Origin: Caulobacter segnis
Lineage (GTDB): Bacteria; Pseudomonadota; Alphaproteobacteria; Caulobacterales; Caulobacteraceae
NCBI RefSeq assembly: GCF_023935105.1
Contig: NZ_CP096040.1
Location: forward strand, 3,782,001-3,846,000
Direction: 5' to 3'
Length of the DNA stretch: 64,000 nucleotides
The notes under the pieces are model-generated. The model searched no databases, was not told the DNA's origin, and saw only the letters and a list, made by a program, of their open reading frames with translations. Positions 41,929 to 49,822 of the stretch are shown one piece after another. Both the position numbers and the translations under genes were made by a program. How positions within the stretch are numbered: position 1 is the first letter of the stretch; each line of letters opens with the position of its first letter.

Positions 41929-42375
41929 CTACTTCAGGGTGGCGAAGTCGGCCGTCAGGCGCTTCTTGGCGAGCGGCGGCGCCTTGGCGATGGCCGCCTC
42001 GGCGTCGGCGGCGTTCGGCTTGCCGTCGCCGACCTTGGCCACAAAGGTCATGCCCATGGTCCAGTGGGGCATGCACTTGAAGCCGTAGACGCCGGTCTTG
42101 GCGAACTTGACCACGACTTCCTTGCCCATCACGCCCTTCACCTCGGCGACGCCGGCCGGCCACATATCCTTGATGGTCTCGACGTTGTGGCCCGGATCGG
42201 TCGGGATGAAACGGACCGTGTCACCGGCCTTCAGCTTCGCCGTCGCCGGCTCGAAGACCATCATGCCCTGCGAGCCAGAATTCAGCATCTTGACCTGCAG
42301 TTCCGCCGCGCCAGCCGCGCCGGCGACGGCCAGCGCGCCCACGACGACACCGGCCAGTAGAACGGATTTAAACAT
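41929..42375 (-). CDS. Pseudoazurin (blue copper protein)
   Basis: A periplasmic electron carrier that feeds nitrite reductase. A signal peptide (residues 1-23, cleaved near AGAAE) leads to a cupredoxin domain with copper ligands His63 (DPGHN), Cys101, His104 and Met109 (KCMPHWTMGM). 148 aa is normal for pseudoazurin. A perfect TTGCG-N4-CGCAA box lies about 84 bases upstream and a terminator follows. The likely partner is the NirK encoded 4 kb away. Confidence 0.93.
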   Translation of the reverse strand: MFKSVLLAGVVVGALAVAGAAGAAELQVKMLNSGSQGMMVFEPATAKLKAGDTVRFIPTDPGHNVETIKDMWPAGVAEVKGVMGKEVVVKFAKTGVYGFKCMPHWTMGMTFVAKVGDGKPNAADAEAAIAKAPPLAKKRLTADFATLK

Positions 42376-42452
42376 CTTGGATCACCTTCATTTGCGGACG
42401 GAAGAACCCGCTCGCTTGCCCGTATCGATAGGCCGGCCAGGGTTGGCCGACG

Positions 42453-42466
42453 TTGCGCCAGCGCAA
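42453..42466 (-). promoter_or_regulatory. NnrR-type box ahead of the pseudoazurin gene
   Basis: TTGCGCCAGCGCAA, a perfect dyad with TTGCG half-sites, as reported for NnrR of Rhodobacter. The centre lies about 84 bases before the ATG at 42375. Confidence 0.7.
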
Positions 42467-42506
42467 GCGGTCGCGAGATTCACGAGGGCCAGGCGGTCTT
42501 GGATCC

Positions 42507-42520
42507 TTGTCCTTCGACAA
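42507..42520 (+). promoter_or_regulatory. Crp/Fnr-type box ahead of nrdJ
   Basis: TTGTCCTTCGACAA, a perfect TTGTC-N4-GACAA dyad. The centre is about 64 bases before the nrdJ ATG, giving a predicted start site about 23 bases before the gene. It lies in the same divergent spacer as the pseudoazurin box. No cobalamin riboswitch was recognised here. Confidence 0.65.
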
Positions 42521-42577
42521 TCTCGACCGCGGTCGAATCCGTCAGCCTCTCCTGCCCTTTGGTGACGGAGCAGGATC

Positions 42578-44821
42578 ATGGCCTTCGACATTCCCCTCGC
42601 AGCGGAGATATGGGCCGCGAAATACCAGTTCACCCCAGGCGACGGCGGCGGCGACGCCGGTGTCGAGGACAGCTGGCGACGGGTCTCGGAGGCCATTGCC
42701 CTGGCCGAACCGGAAGAAACCCGCGAGCGCTGGCGCGAACGCTTCCTGGAGGCGTTGACCGACTTCCAGTTCCTGCCCGCCGGCCGAATCTTCGCCGGCG
42801 CCGGCACCGCCCGAGCCGTGACGCTGTTCAACTGCTTCGTCATGGGCGCGTTGCCCGACGACCTGCCGGGCATCTTCGAACACCTGCGCGAGGCGGCCAT
42901 CACCCTGCAGCAGGGCGGCGGCGTGGGCATGGACTTCTCGACCATCCGTCCGTCCGGCGCGCCCGTGCGCGGCGTCGGCGCCGACGCCTCGGGCCCGCTC
43001 AGCTTCATGGACGTCTGGGACTCGATGTGCCGCACCATCCTGTCGGCCGGCCAGCGGCGCGGGGCGATGATGGGGTGCCTGCGCATCGACCACCCCGACA
43101 TCGAGGCCTTCATCGACGCCAAGCGCGATCCGGTCCGCCTGCGGAACTTCAACCTGTCGGTGCTGGTCACCGACGCCTTCTTCGAAGCCCTGGCCGCCGA
43201 CGCCGAATGGCCGCTGGTGTTCGGCGGCGAGGTGTTCCGGACCGTCCGCGCGGCCGATCTGTGGAACCGGCTGATGACGGCGACCTACGCCTATGCCGAA
43301 CCGGGCGTGATCTTCGTCGACCGGGTCAACGCCCGCAACAACTTGGCCGCCTGCGAGACCATCAGCGCCTCCAACCCCTGTGGCGAGCAGATGCTGCCGC
43401 CCTATGGCGCGTGCCTGCTGGGCTCGATCAACCTGGCTCGCCTGGTGGCCACGCCCTTCGCGCCGGACGCGACCCTGGACGAGGAGCGGCTGGCCGAACT
43501 GACCCGTATCGCCATCCGCTTCCTCGACAACGTCATCGACGTCTCGCGCTTCCCGCTGGAGGCCCAGGCGAACGAGGCGCGCGCCAAGCGGCGGCTGGGC
43601 CTGGGCGTCACCGGCCTAGCCGACGCCCTGATCTTCTGCGGCCAACGCTATGGCTCCGAAAAGGCGGCCGAGACCACCAAGCGCTGGCTGGGAATCATCA
43701 AGCGCGAGGCCTATCGCGCCTCGGCGCTGCTGGCCGCCGAGAAGGGCCCCTACCCGGCCTATGACCCGGACGTGCTGGACCGCCCGAACCTGCTGGACCT
43801 CGACGAGGCGACCCGCGCCCTGATCGCCGAACACGGCCTGCGCAATGGCTGCCTGACCTCGATCGCCCCGACCGGCACCACGTCGCTGGTCGCCGGCAAC
43901 GTCTCGTCGGGCATCGAGCCGGTCTTCGCCTACGCCTATAACCGCAAGGTCCGTCAGCCCGACGGCTCGACGCGCCAGGAGGCGGTCGAGGACTACGCCC
44001 TGACCGTCTGGAAGCGCCTGCACGGCGACGCCGAACCGCCCGAGGACGTCTTCGTCTCGGCACAGACCCTGTCGCCGGGCGAGCACCTGATCATGCAGGC
44101 CGCCGCCCAGTCGATGATCGACAGCTCGATCTCCAAGACCGTCAATTGCCCGGCCGACATTCCCTTCGACGCCTTCTGCGACGTCTATCTCGAAGGCTGG
44201 CGCACGGGCTGCAAGGGGCTGACGACCTATCGCCCCAACGCGGTGACGGGTTCGGTCCTATCGGTCGACGCGCCGCCGTCGCCCGCCGATGAGCCTGCCC
44301 CCGACCTGCCGCTGGCCGCGCGCGACGAGGCCCTGGCGGGCGTCACCTACAAGATCAAGTGGCCCCACAGCGCCCACGCGGTCTACGTGACCGTCAACGA
44401 CGCCGAGATCGACGGCCAGCGCCGACCGTTCGAGATCTTCGTCAACTCCAAGAACATGGAGCATTACGCCTGGACCCTGGCCCTGACCCGGATGATCTCG
44501 GCGGTATTCCGGCGCGGCGGCGACGTCGGCTTCGTGGCCGATGAGCTGAAGGCGGTGTTCGATCCGCAGGGCGGCGCCTGGCTGTCCGGACGCTACGTGC
44601 CATCCCTGCCGGCGGCGATCGGCGGCGTGGTCGAGCGGCACTTGCGTCACGAGTTCGTCGCCGCGACACCTCGGGTCGCCGAGGCGGTCGAACCGGACAA
44701 TCATCCTCATCACGCCGACGTCCCTCGCCCGGCCGTCTGCCCGCGCTGCGCCAGCACCGGCCTGATCCGCAAGGAAGGCTGCGACACCTGCACCGACTGC
44801 GGCTATTCCAAGTGCGGCTAA
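42578..44821 (+). CDS. nrdJ: Adenosylcobalamin-dependent (class II) ribonucleotide reductase
   Basis: Reduces ribonucleotides without needing O2. 747 aa. Seen motifs are LFNCFVMG (first redox Cys), SNPCGEQ (radical Cys and catalytic Glu), APTGTTSLVAGN, a TSCPD-like segment (about residues 580-690) and a C-terminal zinc-ribbon-like CPRCASTGLIRKEGCDTC with the CxxC electron relay. The RBS GGAGCAGGATC precedes ATG 42578. Its place in this island, with a Crp/Fnr-type box, suggests induction when aerobic class I reductase fails. Confidence 0.93.
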   Translation: MAFDIPLAAEIWAAKYQFTPGDGGGDAGVEDSWRRVSEAIALAEPEETRERWRERFLEALTDFQFLPAGRIFAGAGTARAVTLFNCFVMGALPDDLPGIFEHLREAAITLQQGGGVGMDFSTIRPSGAPVRGVGADASGPLSFMDVWDSMCRTILSAGQRRGAMMGCLRIDHPDIEAFIDAKRDPVRLRNFNLSVLVTDAFFEALAADAEWPLVFGGEVFRTVRAADLWNRLMTATYAYAEPGVIFVDRVNARNNLAACETISASNPCGEQMLPPYGACLLGSINLARLVATPFAPDATLDEERLAELTRIAIRFLDNVIDVSRFPLEAQANEARAKRRLGLGVTGLADALIFCGQRYGSEKAAETTKRWLGIIKREAYRASALLAAEKGPYPAYDPDVLDRPNLLDLDEATRALIAEHGLRNGCLTSIAPTGTTSLVAGNVSSGIEPVFAYAYNRKVRQPDGSTRQEAVEDYALTVWKRLHGDAEPPEDVFVSAQTLSPGEHLIMQAAAQSMIDSSISKTVNCPADIPFDAFCDVYLEGWRTGCKGLTTYRPNAVTGSVLSVDAPPSPADEPAPDLPLAARDEALAGVTYKIKWPHSAHAVYVTVNDAEIDGQRRPFEIFVNSKNMEHYAWTLALTRMISAVFRRGGDVGFVADELKAVFDPQGGAWLSGRYVPSLPAAIGGVVERHLRHEFVAATPRVAEAVEPDNHPHHADVPRPAVCPRCASTGLIRKEGCDTCTDCGYSKCG

Positions 44822-44851
44822 TCCACCGCGTTACGGGATGACCGCACGAAA

Positions 44852-44875
44852 AAGGGCCCGCCTAGGTGGGCCCTT
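44852..44875. terminator. Bidirectional terminator between nrdJ and porin gene
   Basis: Stem AAGGGCCCGCC / GGTGGGCCCTT with a TA loop and one G-U pair. Five T residues follow on the minus strand (porin side) and a weaker CCCTTTC on the plus strand (nrdJ side). Confidence 0.75.
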
Positions 44876-44898
44876 CCCTTTCGCGCCTCTCGGCTGGA

Positions 44899-46095
44899 TC
44901 AGAGCTTGAAGTCGAGGCTGGCCCAGGCCCGCGTGGCGTCGGGATAGGTCTTGGACTGGGTCTCGAACCGAGCCACGCCCAACTCAAAGGTCCAGCCCTT
45001 GGCCAGCGGCGTCGACACCGTAGCGTCGATCTCGCGGCCCAGGTTCTGGCCGCCGACCGTGGTGTTAAAGTCGTGGGCTTCGCCGCCCAGCTTCAGCGGC
45101 TGCTTGGTCCCCACCGTCGTCGCGCCGCGCAGGAAGACGTCCCGCACGCCCTTGGCCGGCGTCGCGCCGATCACGTCCGAAAGGCCCTGGAAGGGATGCA
45201 GAGTGGCCAGCGGGGTCTGGAAGGCATGCACGCCGTCGCCTTCCAGTCGCTCCAGGTTCAGCGAAACGGCGGACTTTGCCGTCTTCAGCCCGGTCGAGAC
45301 CAGGTCGTAGTCCACCGAATAGCGCTGTGGATTGTTGCCCCAATCCTTCTGGTTGGCATGCTCCAGCTCCCAGGTTCCGCTCAGGCCCGGGCGTAGCCCC
45401 CTCGCCCCGGCCAGGCGAACGCCGAAGGTCTTGGATGATTGGGTCGCGGCGTTGTCGAAGTCCAACAGGAAGGCGTAGGCGCTGGCCTTGCCGATCGCCC
45501 CCAGGTCGCTTTCGGCCTGGATCAGGTGCGCGTCGCCGCGCCAGACGCCCTGCGGCGACTTGTGGCCCAGCGACCGCCGGACCCGATCGACATAGGCGTA
45601 GGTCACCGTCACGGCCTTGGTCGGCTTGGCGGTCAGCTTGATCGCGTCGAAGGTCTGTTCGTTCTGGCGCCAGCCGCCGTTGCCGACGAAGCGGGCGTTG
45701 CCGAGGATGATCCGCTGGCGGCCCACGTCGAGGCCCAGCTTGGGGTTCGGGCGCCACTCGATCACCGCGCGGTTCAGCTCGACGCCTTCGGGATCCTGGA
45801 TCACCGCCTTGCCCGGGCGGGCATGGACGCCGTCGGCATAGGCGTCCTCGAGCGCGCCGACGGCCTCCATCTCGATGAGGCCGGCCAGGGTCTTGGCGAT
45901 CGGCTGTCGCCAGCCCAGGCGGATCCGGGTGGTGATCGCCTCGGCGTCCGCCCCGTCGGGATCGTAGAGTTCGTAGCGCGTTCGCGCCTCGAGCAGGAGC
46001 TGACCAGAATTGGTGGGGGCGTCGGCGGCGATCGCGGGCGCGCCGAAGGCGAGCGCGCTCGCGCCCGCGAGCGCCAGCAGGACATGCTGTCTCAT
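44899..46095 (-). CDS. Alginate-export-like outer-membrane porin
   Basis: A 398-residue beta-barrel protein with signal peptide (ALAGASALAFGAPAIAADA) and AlgE-type barrel features (LLLEARTRYELYDPDG, NRAVIEWRPNPKLGLDVGRQ, TRAWASLDFKL). The family forms outer-membrane channels and is sometimes linked to nitrite/nitrate gene clusters. It lies 72 bases downstream of nirK behind a terminator, so expression may be partial read-through or from a promoter I could not identify. Confidence 0.8.
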   Translation of the reverse strand: MRQHVLLALAGASALAFGAPAIAADAPTNSGQLLLEARTRYELYDPDGADAEAITTRIRLGWRQPIAKTLAGLIEMEAVGALEDAYADGVHARPGKAVIQDPEGVELNRAVIEWRPNPKLGLDVGRQRIILGNARFVGNGGWRQNEQTFDAIKLTAKPTKAVTVTYAYVDRVRRSLGHKSPQGVWRGDAHLIQAESDLGAIGKASAYAFLLDFDNAATQSSKTFGVRLAGARGLRPGLSGTWELEHANQKDWGNNPQRYSVDYDLVSTGLKTAKSAVSLNLERLEGDGVHAFQTPLATLHPFQGLSDVIGATPAKGVRDVFLRGATTVGTKQPLKLGGEAHDFNTTVGGQNLGREIDATVSTPLAKGWTFELGVARFETQSKTYPDATRAWASLDFKL

Positions 46096-46127
46096 GGGAT
46101 AAACCTGACTAACTGTCGGAAAGAAAA

Positions 46128-46151
46128 GGGGCGGCGATCGCTCGCCGCCCC
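46128..46151 (-). terminator. Rho-independent terminator after nirK
   Basis: A 10 bp GC stem (GGGGCGGCGA / TCGCCGCCCC) with a 4-base loop is followed on the minus strand by TTTTCTTT. It separates nirK from the porin gene. Confidence 0.85.
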
Positions 46152-46166
46152 GGTAGGCGTGTCCGC

Positions 46167-47198
46167 TTAGTGACCGCCACCCTTGTGCGGGTTCGGCGGC
46201 GCGGTGAACACGTCGGGGTTGGCCGGGCCTTCGACAGTCAGGATGCCGGCGCCGCCGCGTTCCAGGCGGCTCAGCGCGTGGTCGACCATGATGTAGTTGC
46301 CCGGGACCTCGAGCTTGAAGTCGACGATGGTGGCGCCGCCAGGCGCGACCGTGACGGTCTGCACGTCCTTGATGGTCGGGCTGGTGACCGAACCGTAGGG
46401 ATAGACGTGGTCGAAGATCTCGCCGATCACGTGGAAGCTCGAGGTCTTGTTGGGACCGCCGACCCCGAAGAAGATCCGCACGGTCTCGCCGACCTTGGCG
46501 TGCAGGGCCTTCTCGCCCGTCAGCGCTTTGAAGCCGCCGTTGAAGACGTAGTACTCGGGCTGTTCGTTGAGCAGCTTCTCGATGCTCTCGTTCAGCAGGC
46601 CCTTCGAGCCGATGGCCTCGTCGGTGTAGATCTCGCCCTGCACCACATAGAACTCGTGATCGACCTTGGGCAGGCCTTCCTCGGGCTCGACCAGGATGGC
46701 GCCGTACATGCCGTTGGCGATGTGCTGGGCGACCATCGGGGTGGCGCAGTGGTAGATGTAGAGGCCGGGTTGCAGGGCCTTGAAGGTGAAGGTCTTCGTC
46801 TCGCCGGGGTCGGCCATGGTGGCGACCGCGCCGCCGCCGGGACCGGTCACGGCGTGGAAATCGACATTGTGCATGTGTTCGCTGTCGGCGGCGTTCTTTA
46901 GCGTGACCTCGACCGTGTCACCGACCCGGACGCGGACCATCGGGCCGGGCACCTTGCCGTTGAAGGTCCAGAACTTGTAGCTCGCCCCGTCGGCCAGCTT
47001 GCCGACGATTTCCTGGGTGACGAGGTCGACCTTGACGGTCGCGGGCGCGCGGCGGGCGATCGGGCCCGGCAGGTCGGTGGCGGGCCGGACGATGTCGGCG
47101 ACGGCGGGGGCCGGAGCGTCGGGCGTCGCGGCGACGGCGCCAGCAACCCCGGTCAGGGCGAGGGTCGCGGCGGTGGCGAAGAGAGCGAGGGCTTTCAT
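46167..47198 (-). CDS. nirK: Copper-containing nitrite reductase
   Basis: Periplasmic trimeric enzyme reducing nitrite to NO. 343 aa with a signal peptide ending near VAGAVAA. Type 1 copper ligands: His110, Cys151, His159, Met164 (HMHNVDFH, YIYHCATP, AQHIANGM). Type 2 copper ligands: His115, His150, His307. Catalytic Asp113 and His256 are present. Start ATG 47198 with AGGATAGGAAA ahead. An NnrR-type box lies about 74 bases upstream. Electrons probably come from pseudoazurin. No nirV accessory gene is next to it. Confidence 0.96.
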   Translation of the reverse strand: MKALALFATAATLALTGVAGAVAATPDAPAPAVADIVRPATDLPGPIARRAPATVKVDLVTQEIVGKLADGASYKFWTFNGKVPGPMVRVRVGDTVEVTLKNAADSEHMHNVDFHAVTGPGGGAVATMADPGETKTFTFKALQPGLYIYHCATPMVAQHIANGMYGAILVEPEEGLPKVDHEFYVVQGEIYTDEAIGSKGLLNESIEKLLNEQPEYYVFNGGFKALTGEKALHAKVGETVRIFFGVGGPNKTSSFHVIGEIFDHVYPYGSVTSPTIKDVQTVTVAPGGATIVDFKLEVPGNYIMVDHALSRLERGGAGILTVEGPANPDVFTAPPNPHKGGGH

Positions 47199-47265
47199 TT
47201 TCCTATCCTCGGGCGCCCGAGCGGCGCCGATGGCCTGATGGGTAGACCTCCACTCGTCGCGTTCT

Positions 47266-47279
47266 TTGTGCATGCGCAA
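47266..47279 (-). promoter_or_regulatory. NnrR-type box ahead of nirK
   Basis: TTGTGCATGCGCAA on the plus strand, i.e. TTGCG-N4-CACAA on the nirK strand, matching the asymmetric NnrR site known from Rhodobacter. The centre is about 74 bases before the nirK ATG. Confidence 0.7.
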
Positions 47280-47284
47280 ACTGC

Positions 47285-47893
47285 TCAGGACAGCTTGTCG
47301 CGGTCGCCTGTCATGAGGCGATCCTCGATTTCCACGCGACGGCGTACGTTGCGGTCCAAGGCTCGCCAAACCCCAGCCAGCACGGCTCCGGCGGCGCCCA
47401 GAGCGCCCAGAGAAGCCGGCGCGCCCAGCCAGTGGGCCATATGGTCGAGCTTTTCCTTAAGTAACCGGTGATCGTCGATCAGGCGGGCGATCAGGGCCGG
47501 ATCGGGGTTCGAACCGGCCGTACGTTCGACGGCGTCGTGACGCGCGAAGGAGTCGGCCAGATCCTGCATGGCGCTGGCCAAGCCGTTGGGACAGCCAGGT
47601 CGGTGGGCGAAGCGCGCCTCCAGCCCTCGGGCCAACCTTACCCCCTCAGCGAAGAGCAGCCCTTGGGCCTCGGCCCACGCGTCGGGATCGCTCTCCTCGC
47701 CCTCGCCAGACAGCGCCCAGGCGTGGGTGTCCAGGCGCGTCAGCAAGGCCTCCAACGGGATGCGCCGGGCGCGCGCGGCCTCCGCCAGGCTCGGCTGGTC
47801 GCCGGCCTGGAAGTTGATGCCCGCCGCCCGCAGGATCGCCGAAGCGCCCGGCAGCGCGATGGCCAGTGTCACGACATCGATACGATCATCCAT
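47285..47893 (-). CDS. ScdA_N (DUF542)-like protein lacking the di-Cys motif
   Basis: A 202 aa protein whose N-terminus (LPGASAILRAAGINFQAGDQ, PSLAEAA) aligns with the ScdA_N segment of RIC proteins such as the one at 53752, but CysCys is replaced by Gln29-Ala30. The rest is helical, with RLIDDHRLLKEKLDHMAHW and a C-terminal hydrophobic segment (LGALGAAGAVLAGVW). Hemerythrin iron ligands are not evident. ATG 47893 is preferred over ATG 47929 because the latter overlaps the regulatory box. Located behind nirK, divergent from an NsrR-like gene. Function unknown, plausibly a non-enzymatic relative of RIC. Confidence 0.65.
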   Translation of the reverse strand: MDDRIDVVTLAIALPGASAILRAAGINFQAGDQPSLAEAARARRIPLEALLTRLDTHAWALSGEGEESDPDAWAEAQGLLFAEGVRLARGLEARFAHRPGCPNGLASAMQDLADSFARHDAVERTAGSNPDPALIARLIDDHRLLKEKLDHMAHWLGAPASLGALGAAGAVLAGVWRALDRNVRRRVEIEDRLMTGDRDKLS

Positions 47894-47928
47894 GCCGTCA
47901 TCGAAAACGATGACCGCGCCGGACGTCA

Positions 47929-47942
47929 TTGCGCACCGTCAA
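47929..47942. promoter_or_regulatory. Shared Crp/Fnr-type box between ScdA_N-like and NsrR-like genes
   Basis: TTGCGCACCGTCAA. The centre is 42.5 bases from the minus ATG at 47893 and about 116 bases from the plus start at 48052. The first distance would imply a leaderless transcript if the box works at -41.5. Confidence 0.6.
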
Positions 47943-48051
47943 AACGTCGGCGGACTTGATCTGGCGCATGGCGCGACCCATCCGCGCACGCTGGAATGAC
48001 GGCGAAAGGCGTCTTCGGCGTCACTTTCGGCGTCACTACGGAGATCTCGCC

Positions 48052-48459
48052 TTGCGCCTGACCGAACGCGCGCTTCTGGGATTGCGGATCGTCGCGCTGC
48101 TGGATGCGACGGAACATCCCCTGACGGTCGGCGCGATCGCCGAGAGAACGCGGTCGCCGCGTGATCACGTCAGCAAGGTCGTCCACACCCTGGCTTGCGA
48201 AGGGCTGATCGCCACGATCCGCGGTCGTCGCGGCGGCGTCCGCGCCCGCGATGGCCTTCCGGTCAAACCCTCCAGCGTGGTCGTGGTCCTGGAGGCCTGC
48301 CTGCCGCGCCTCGACTGCGCGCCCTGCCCGCTGGAGCCCGATTGCGCTTTGCCTGCCCTGCTGGGCCCGGCGACGGAAGCCTTTCTGGCGACGCTGGACG
48401 CCGGCGGCCTGAACCCCTTCCGCGAGGCCCCGCCGACGATGCTCAAAGCCTGCCGATGA
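48052..48459 (+). CDS. Rrf2-family regulator, NsrR-like
   Basis: A winged-helix regulator with LRLTERALLGLRIVALL, LTVGAIAERTRSPRDHVSKV and GLIATIRGRRGG, followed by Cys83, Cys89, Cys92 and Cys98 (ACLPRLDCAPCPLEPDC), which could hold an Fe-S cluster as in NO-sensing NsrR. The upstream frame is longer, but the TTG at 48052 gives the canonical Rrf2 N-terminus and has GGAG eight bases ahead. 135 aa. Its 3' end overlaps the convergent pterin-synthase-like gene by 17 bases. It may repress NO-response genes nearby; the targets are not visible. Confidence 0.8.
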   Translation: MRLTERALLGLRIVALLDATEHPLTVGAIAERTRSPRDHVSKVVHTLACEGLIATIRGRRGGVRARDGLPVKPSSVVVVLEACLPRLDCAPCPLEPDCALPALLGPATEAFLATLDAGGLNPFREAPPTMLKACR

Positions 48460-48952
48460 TCTCGGTCATCACCTCGGCGCCGATCTTGCGCACAACCGCT
48501 CTCGGATTCTCGAACGCGGCGCTGTTGGCGCCGTGCTCGTGGCAGGTCACCGACTCCACCCAGCAACGTCCCTGGGTGGCGGCCTCGATGATCAGCTGGG
48601 CGTGATCGAACACGAAGGCGGCCAAGCCCTCGCAGCTGACGCTGGGCGTCAGCCGCACCTGGGCCAGACCGAGGTCGGCCAGACGCTGAAACTCGATCAG
48701 CGCCGGATCGTCCTGCGCCACCAGCAGGGTGTGGTCGAACATCTCGTGCAGCCAGGTCCGGATCTTGCCGAAGCCGCCGGCGCCGAAATCGACCACCCAG
48801 CCCCGTGCGTCCAGCTGCTCGGCGGCGAAGGTGAAGGTGAAGCCCAGCGAATAGCCGTGTAGCAGCGCGCAATGGCTGGACGCGGCCCACTGCCGATAGG
48901 CGCAGGTCAGGCCGCGTTCGGGCCCGTAGGTCTTGATCGAGCGGTAGGCCAT
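48443..48952 (-). CDS. 6-pyruvoyl-tetrahydropterin synthase/QueD-like protein, atypical
   Basis: A 169 aa protein of the T-fold PTPS family: CALLHGYSLGFTFTF, GWVVDFG, KIRTWLHEMFDHTLL and SVTCHEHGANSAAF match the ordered family blocks. The usual HGH zinc motif reads HGY, so one zinc ligand is replaced, and the spacing before it is short. This predicts altered or different activity. ATG 48952 overlaps the stop of the upstream Crp/Fnr gene (TGATG), so it sits in a nitrogen-oxide-regulated operon, unlike normal queuosine or folate genes. Confidence 0.72.
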   Translation of the reverse strand: MAYRSIKTYGPERGLTCAYRQWAASSHCALLHGYSLGFTFTFAAEQLDARGWVVDFGAGGFGKIRTWLHEMFDHTLLVAQDDPALIEFQRLADLGLAQVRLTPSVSCEGLAAFVFDHAQLIIEAATQGRCWVESVTCHEHGANSAAFENPRAVVRKIGAEVMTEIIGRL

Positions 48953-49728
48953 CAGAAGCGGTCCAACTCCGCCTGACCATAGCTCCGGCGTTCGCGATCC
49001 GCCCGCCCCGTGACCTGTTCGTCGCCCTCGGCGTGATCGTCGATCAAGGCGTCGGGCTTGGCCAGGCGGGCCAGCGCGGCGGGACGATTGATCGTCACAT
49101 TGGCCCCGTCGACCTGGACGCCATGGCTGCCCAGGGTGGCGAAGGCGCGCGACAGGTTCTCCGGCGTCATGCCCAGCAGCGAGGCCAGGACCCGCTTCTG
49201 GCAAGGCAGGCGCAGGGTCGGTCCGCCGCCCTGCCGGCGCTGCTGCACCAAGAGATAGTTGGCCAGGCGCTCCAGCGCCCCGCGCAGCTTGTAGTTCTTG
49301 AGAACCCTGACGACGCCGCTGTAGCAACCCGACAGCTCCTCCGCGACGGCGAAGGACAGCGCCGCGTCCTCGCGCACCGCCTGTCGGAAGGTCTCGCCGG
49401 GGATCATCAGCACCTGGCTGCGCGCGATCGTGCGCGCGGTCATCAGGGCGGGCACGTCCAAAATCACCGAGGCCAGGACGAAGGTCGACAACGGCCGCAA
49501 CAGGGCCAGCGTCGAATCTCGATCATTCCACGTGCCTTCCAGCTCGACCGCGCCTTCCATCAGCACGTAGAGGAAGTCGTTGACCTCGCCCTCGGCCGTC
49601 AGTTGGGCGTCGCGCGGAAAGCGCTGCAGGAACGCGCTGCGCGTGAGCCTCGTGAAGGTCTCGGCGGAAGCGCTCCGCAGCAACGGCAACTGCTGGATAC
49701 GCAGGAGATCGGCGGGTTTGAGAGTCAT
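48952..49728 (-). CDS. Crp/Fnr-family regulator, Dnr-like
   Basis: A 258 aa regulator: sensor domain with RFPRDAQLTAEGEVNDFLYV and a helix-turn-helix VLASLLGMTPENLSRAFATL, whose P-E-N-L-S-R recognition helix resembles Dnr/NnrR. No FNR-type cysteine set. It has an extra C-terminal tail of about 40 charged residues. ATG 49728 is chosen over the upstream TTG 49746 because of the position of the TTGAC-N4-GTCAA box (centre 69.5 bases upstream). First gene of a two-gene operon with the pterin-synthase-like gene. Confidence 0.83.
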   Translation of the reverse strand: MTLKPADLLRIQQLPLLRSASAETFTRLTRSAFLQRFPRDAQLTAEGEVNDFLYVLMEGAVELEGTWNDRDSTLALLRPLSTFVLASVILDVPALMTARTIARSQVLMIPGETFRQAVREDAALSFAVAEELSGCYSGVVRVLKNYKLRGALERLANYLLVQQRRQGGGPTLRLPCQKRVLASLLGMTPENLSRAFATLGSHGVQVDGANVTINRPAALARLAKPDALIDDHAEGDEQVTGRADRERRSYGQAELDRF

Positions 49729-49790
49729 GCGAAGGGCTTTCAACAAGGGCGCCGGTCCATCGCTATAGGCCCTTAGGGGCCCCTCGAACC

Positions 49791-49804
49791 TTGACCGTCG
49801 TCAA
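49791..49804 (-). promoter_or_regulatory. Crp/Fnr-type box ahead of the Dnr-like gene
   Basis: TTGACCGTCGTCAA, a perfect TTGAC-N4-GTCAA dyad in the short spacer between the FAD oxidoreductase gene and the Dnr-like gene; suggests auto- or cross-regulation. Confidence 0.7.
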
Positions 49805-49822
49805 TGTTCGAGCCGATTTCGG

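Noticed and set aside
42376..42577. A cobalamin riboswitch ahead of nrdJ
   Set aside because: No B12-box-like sequence could be recognised in the 200 bp spacer.
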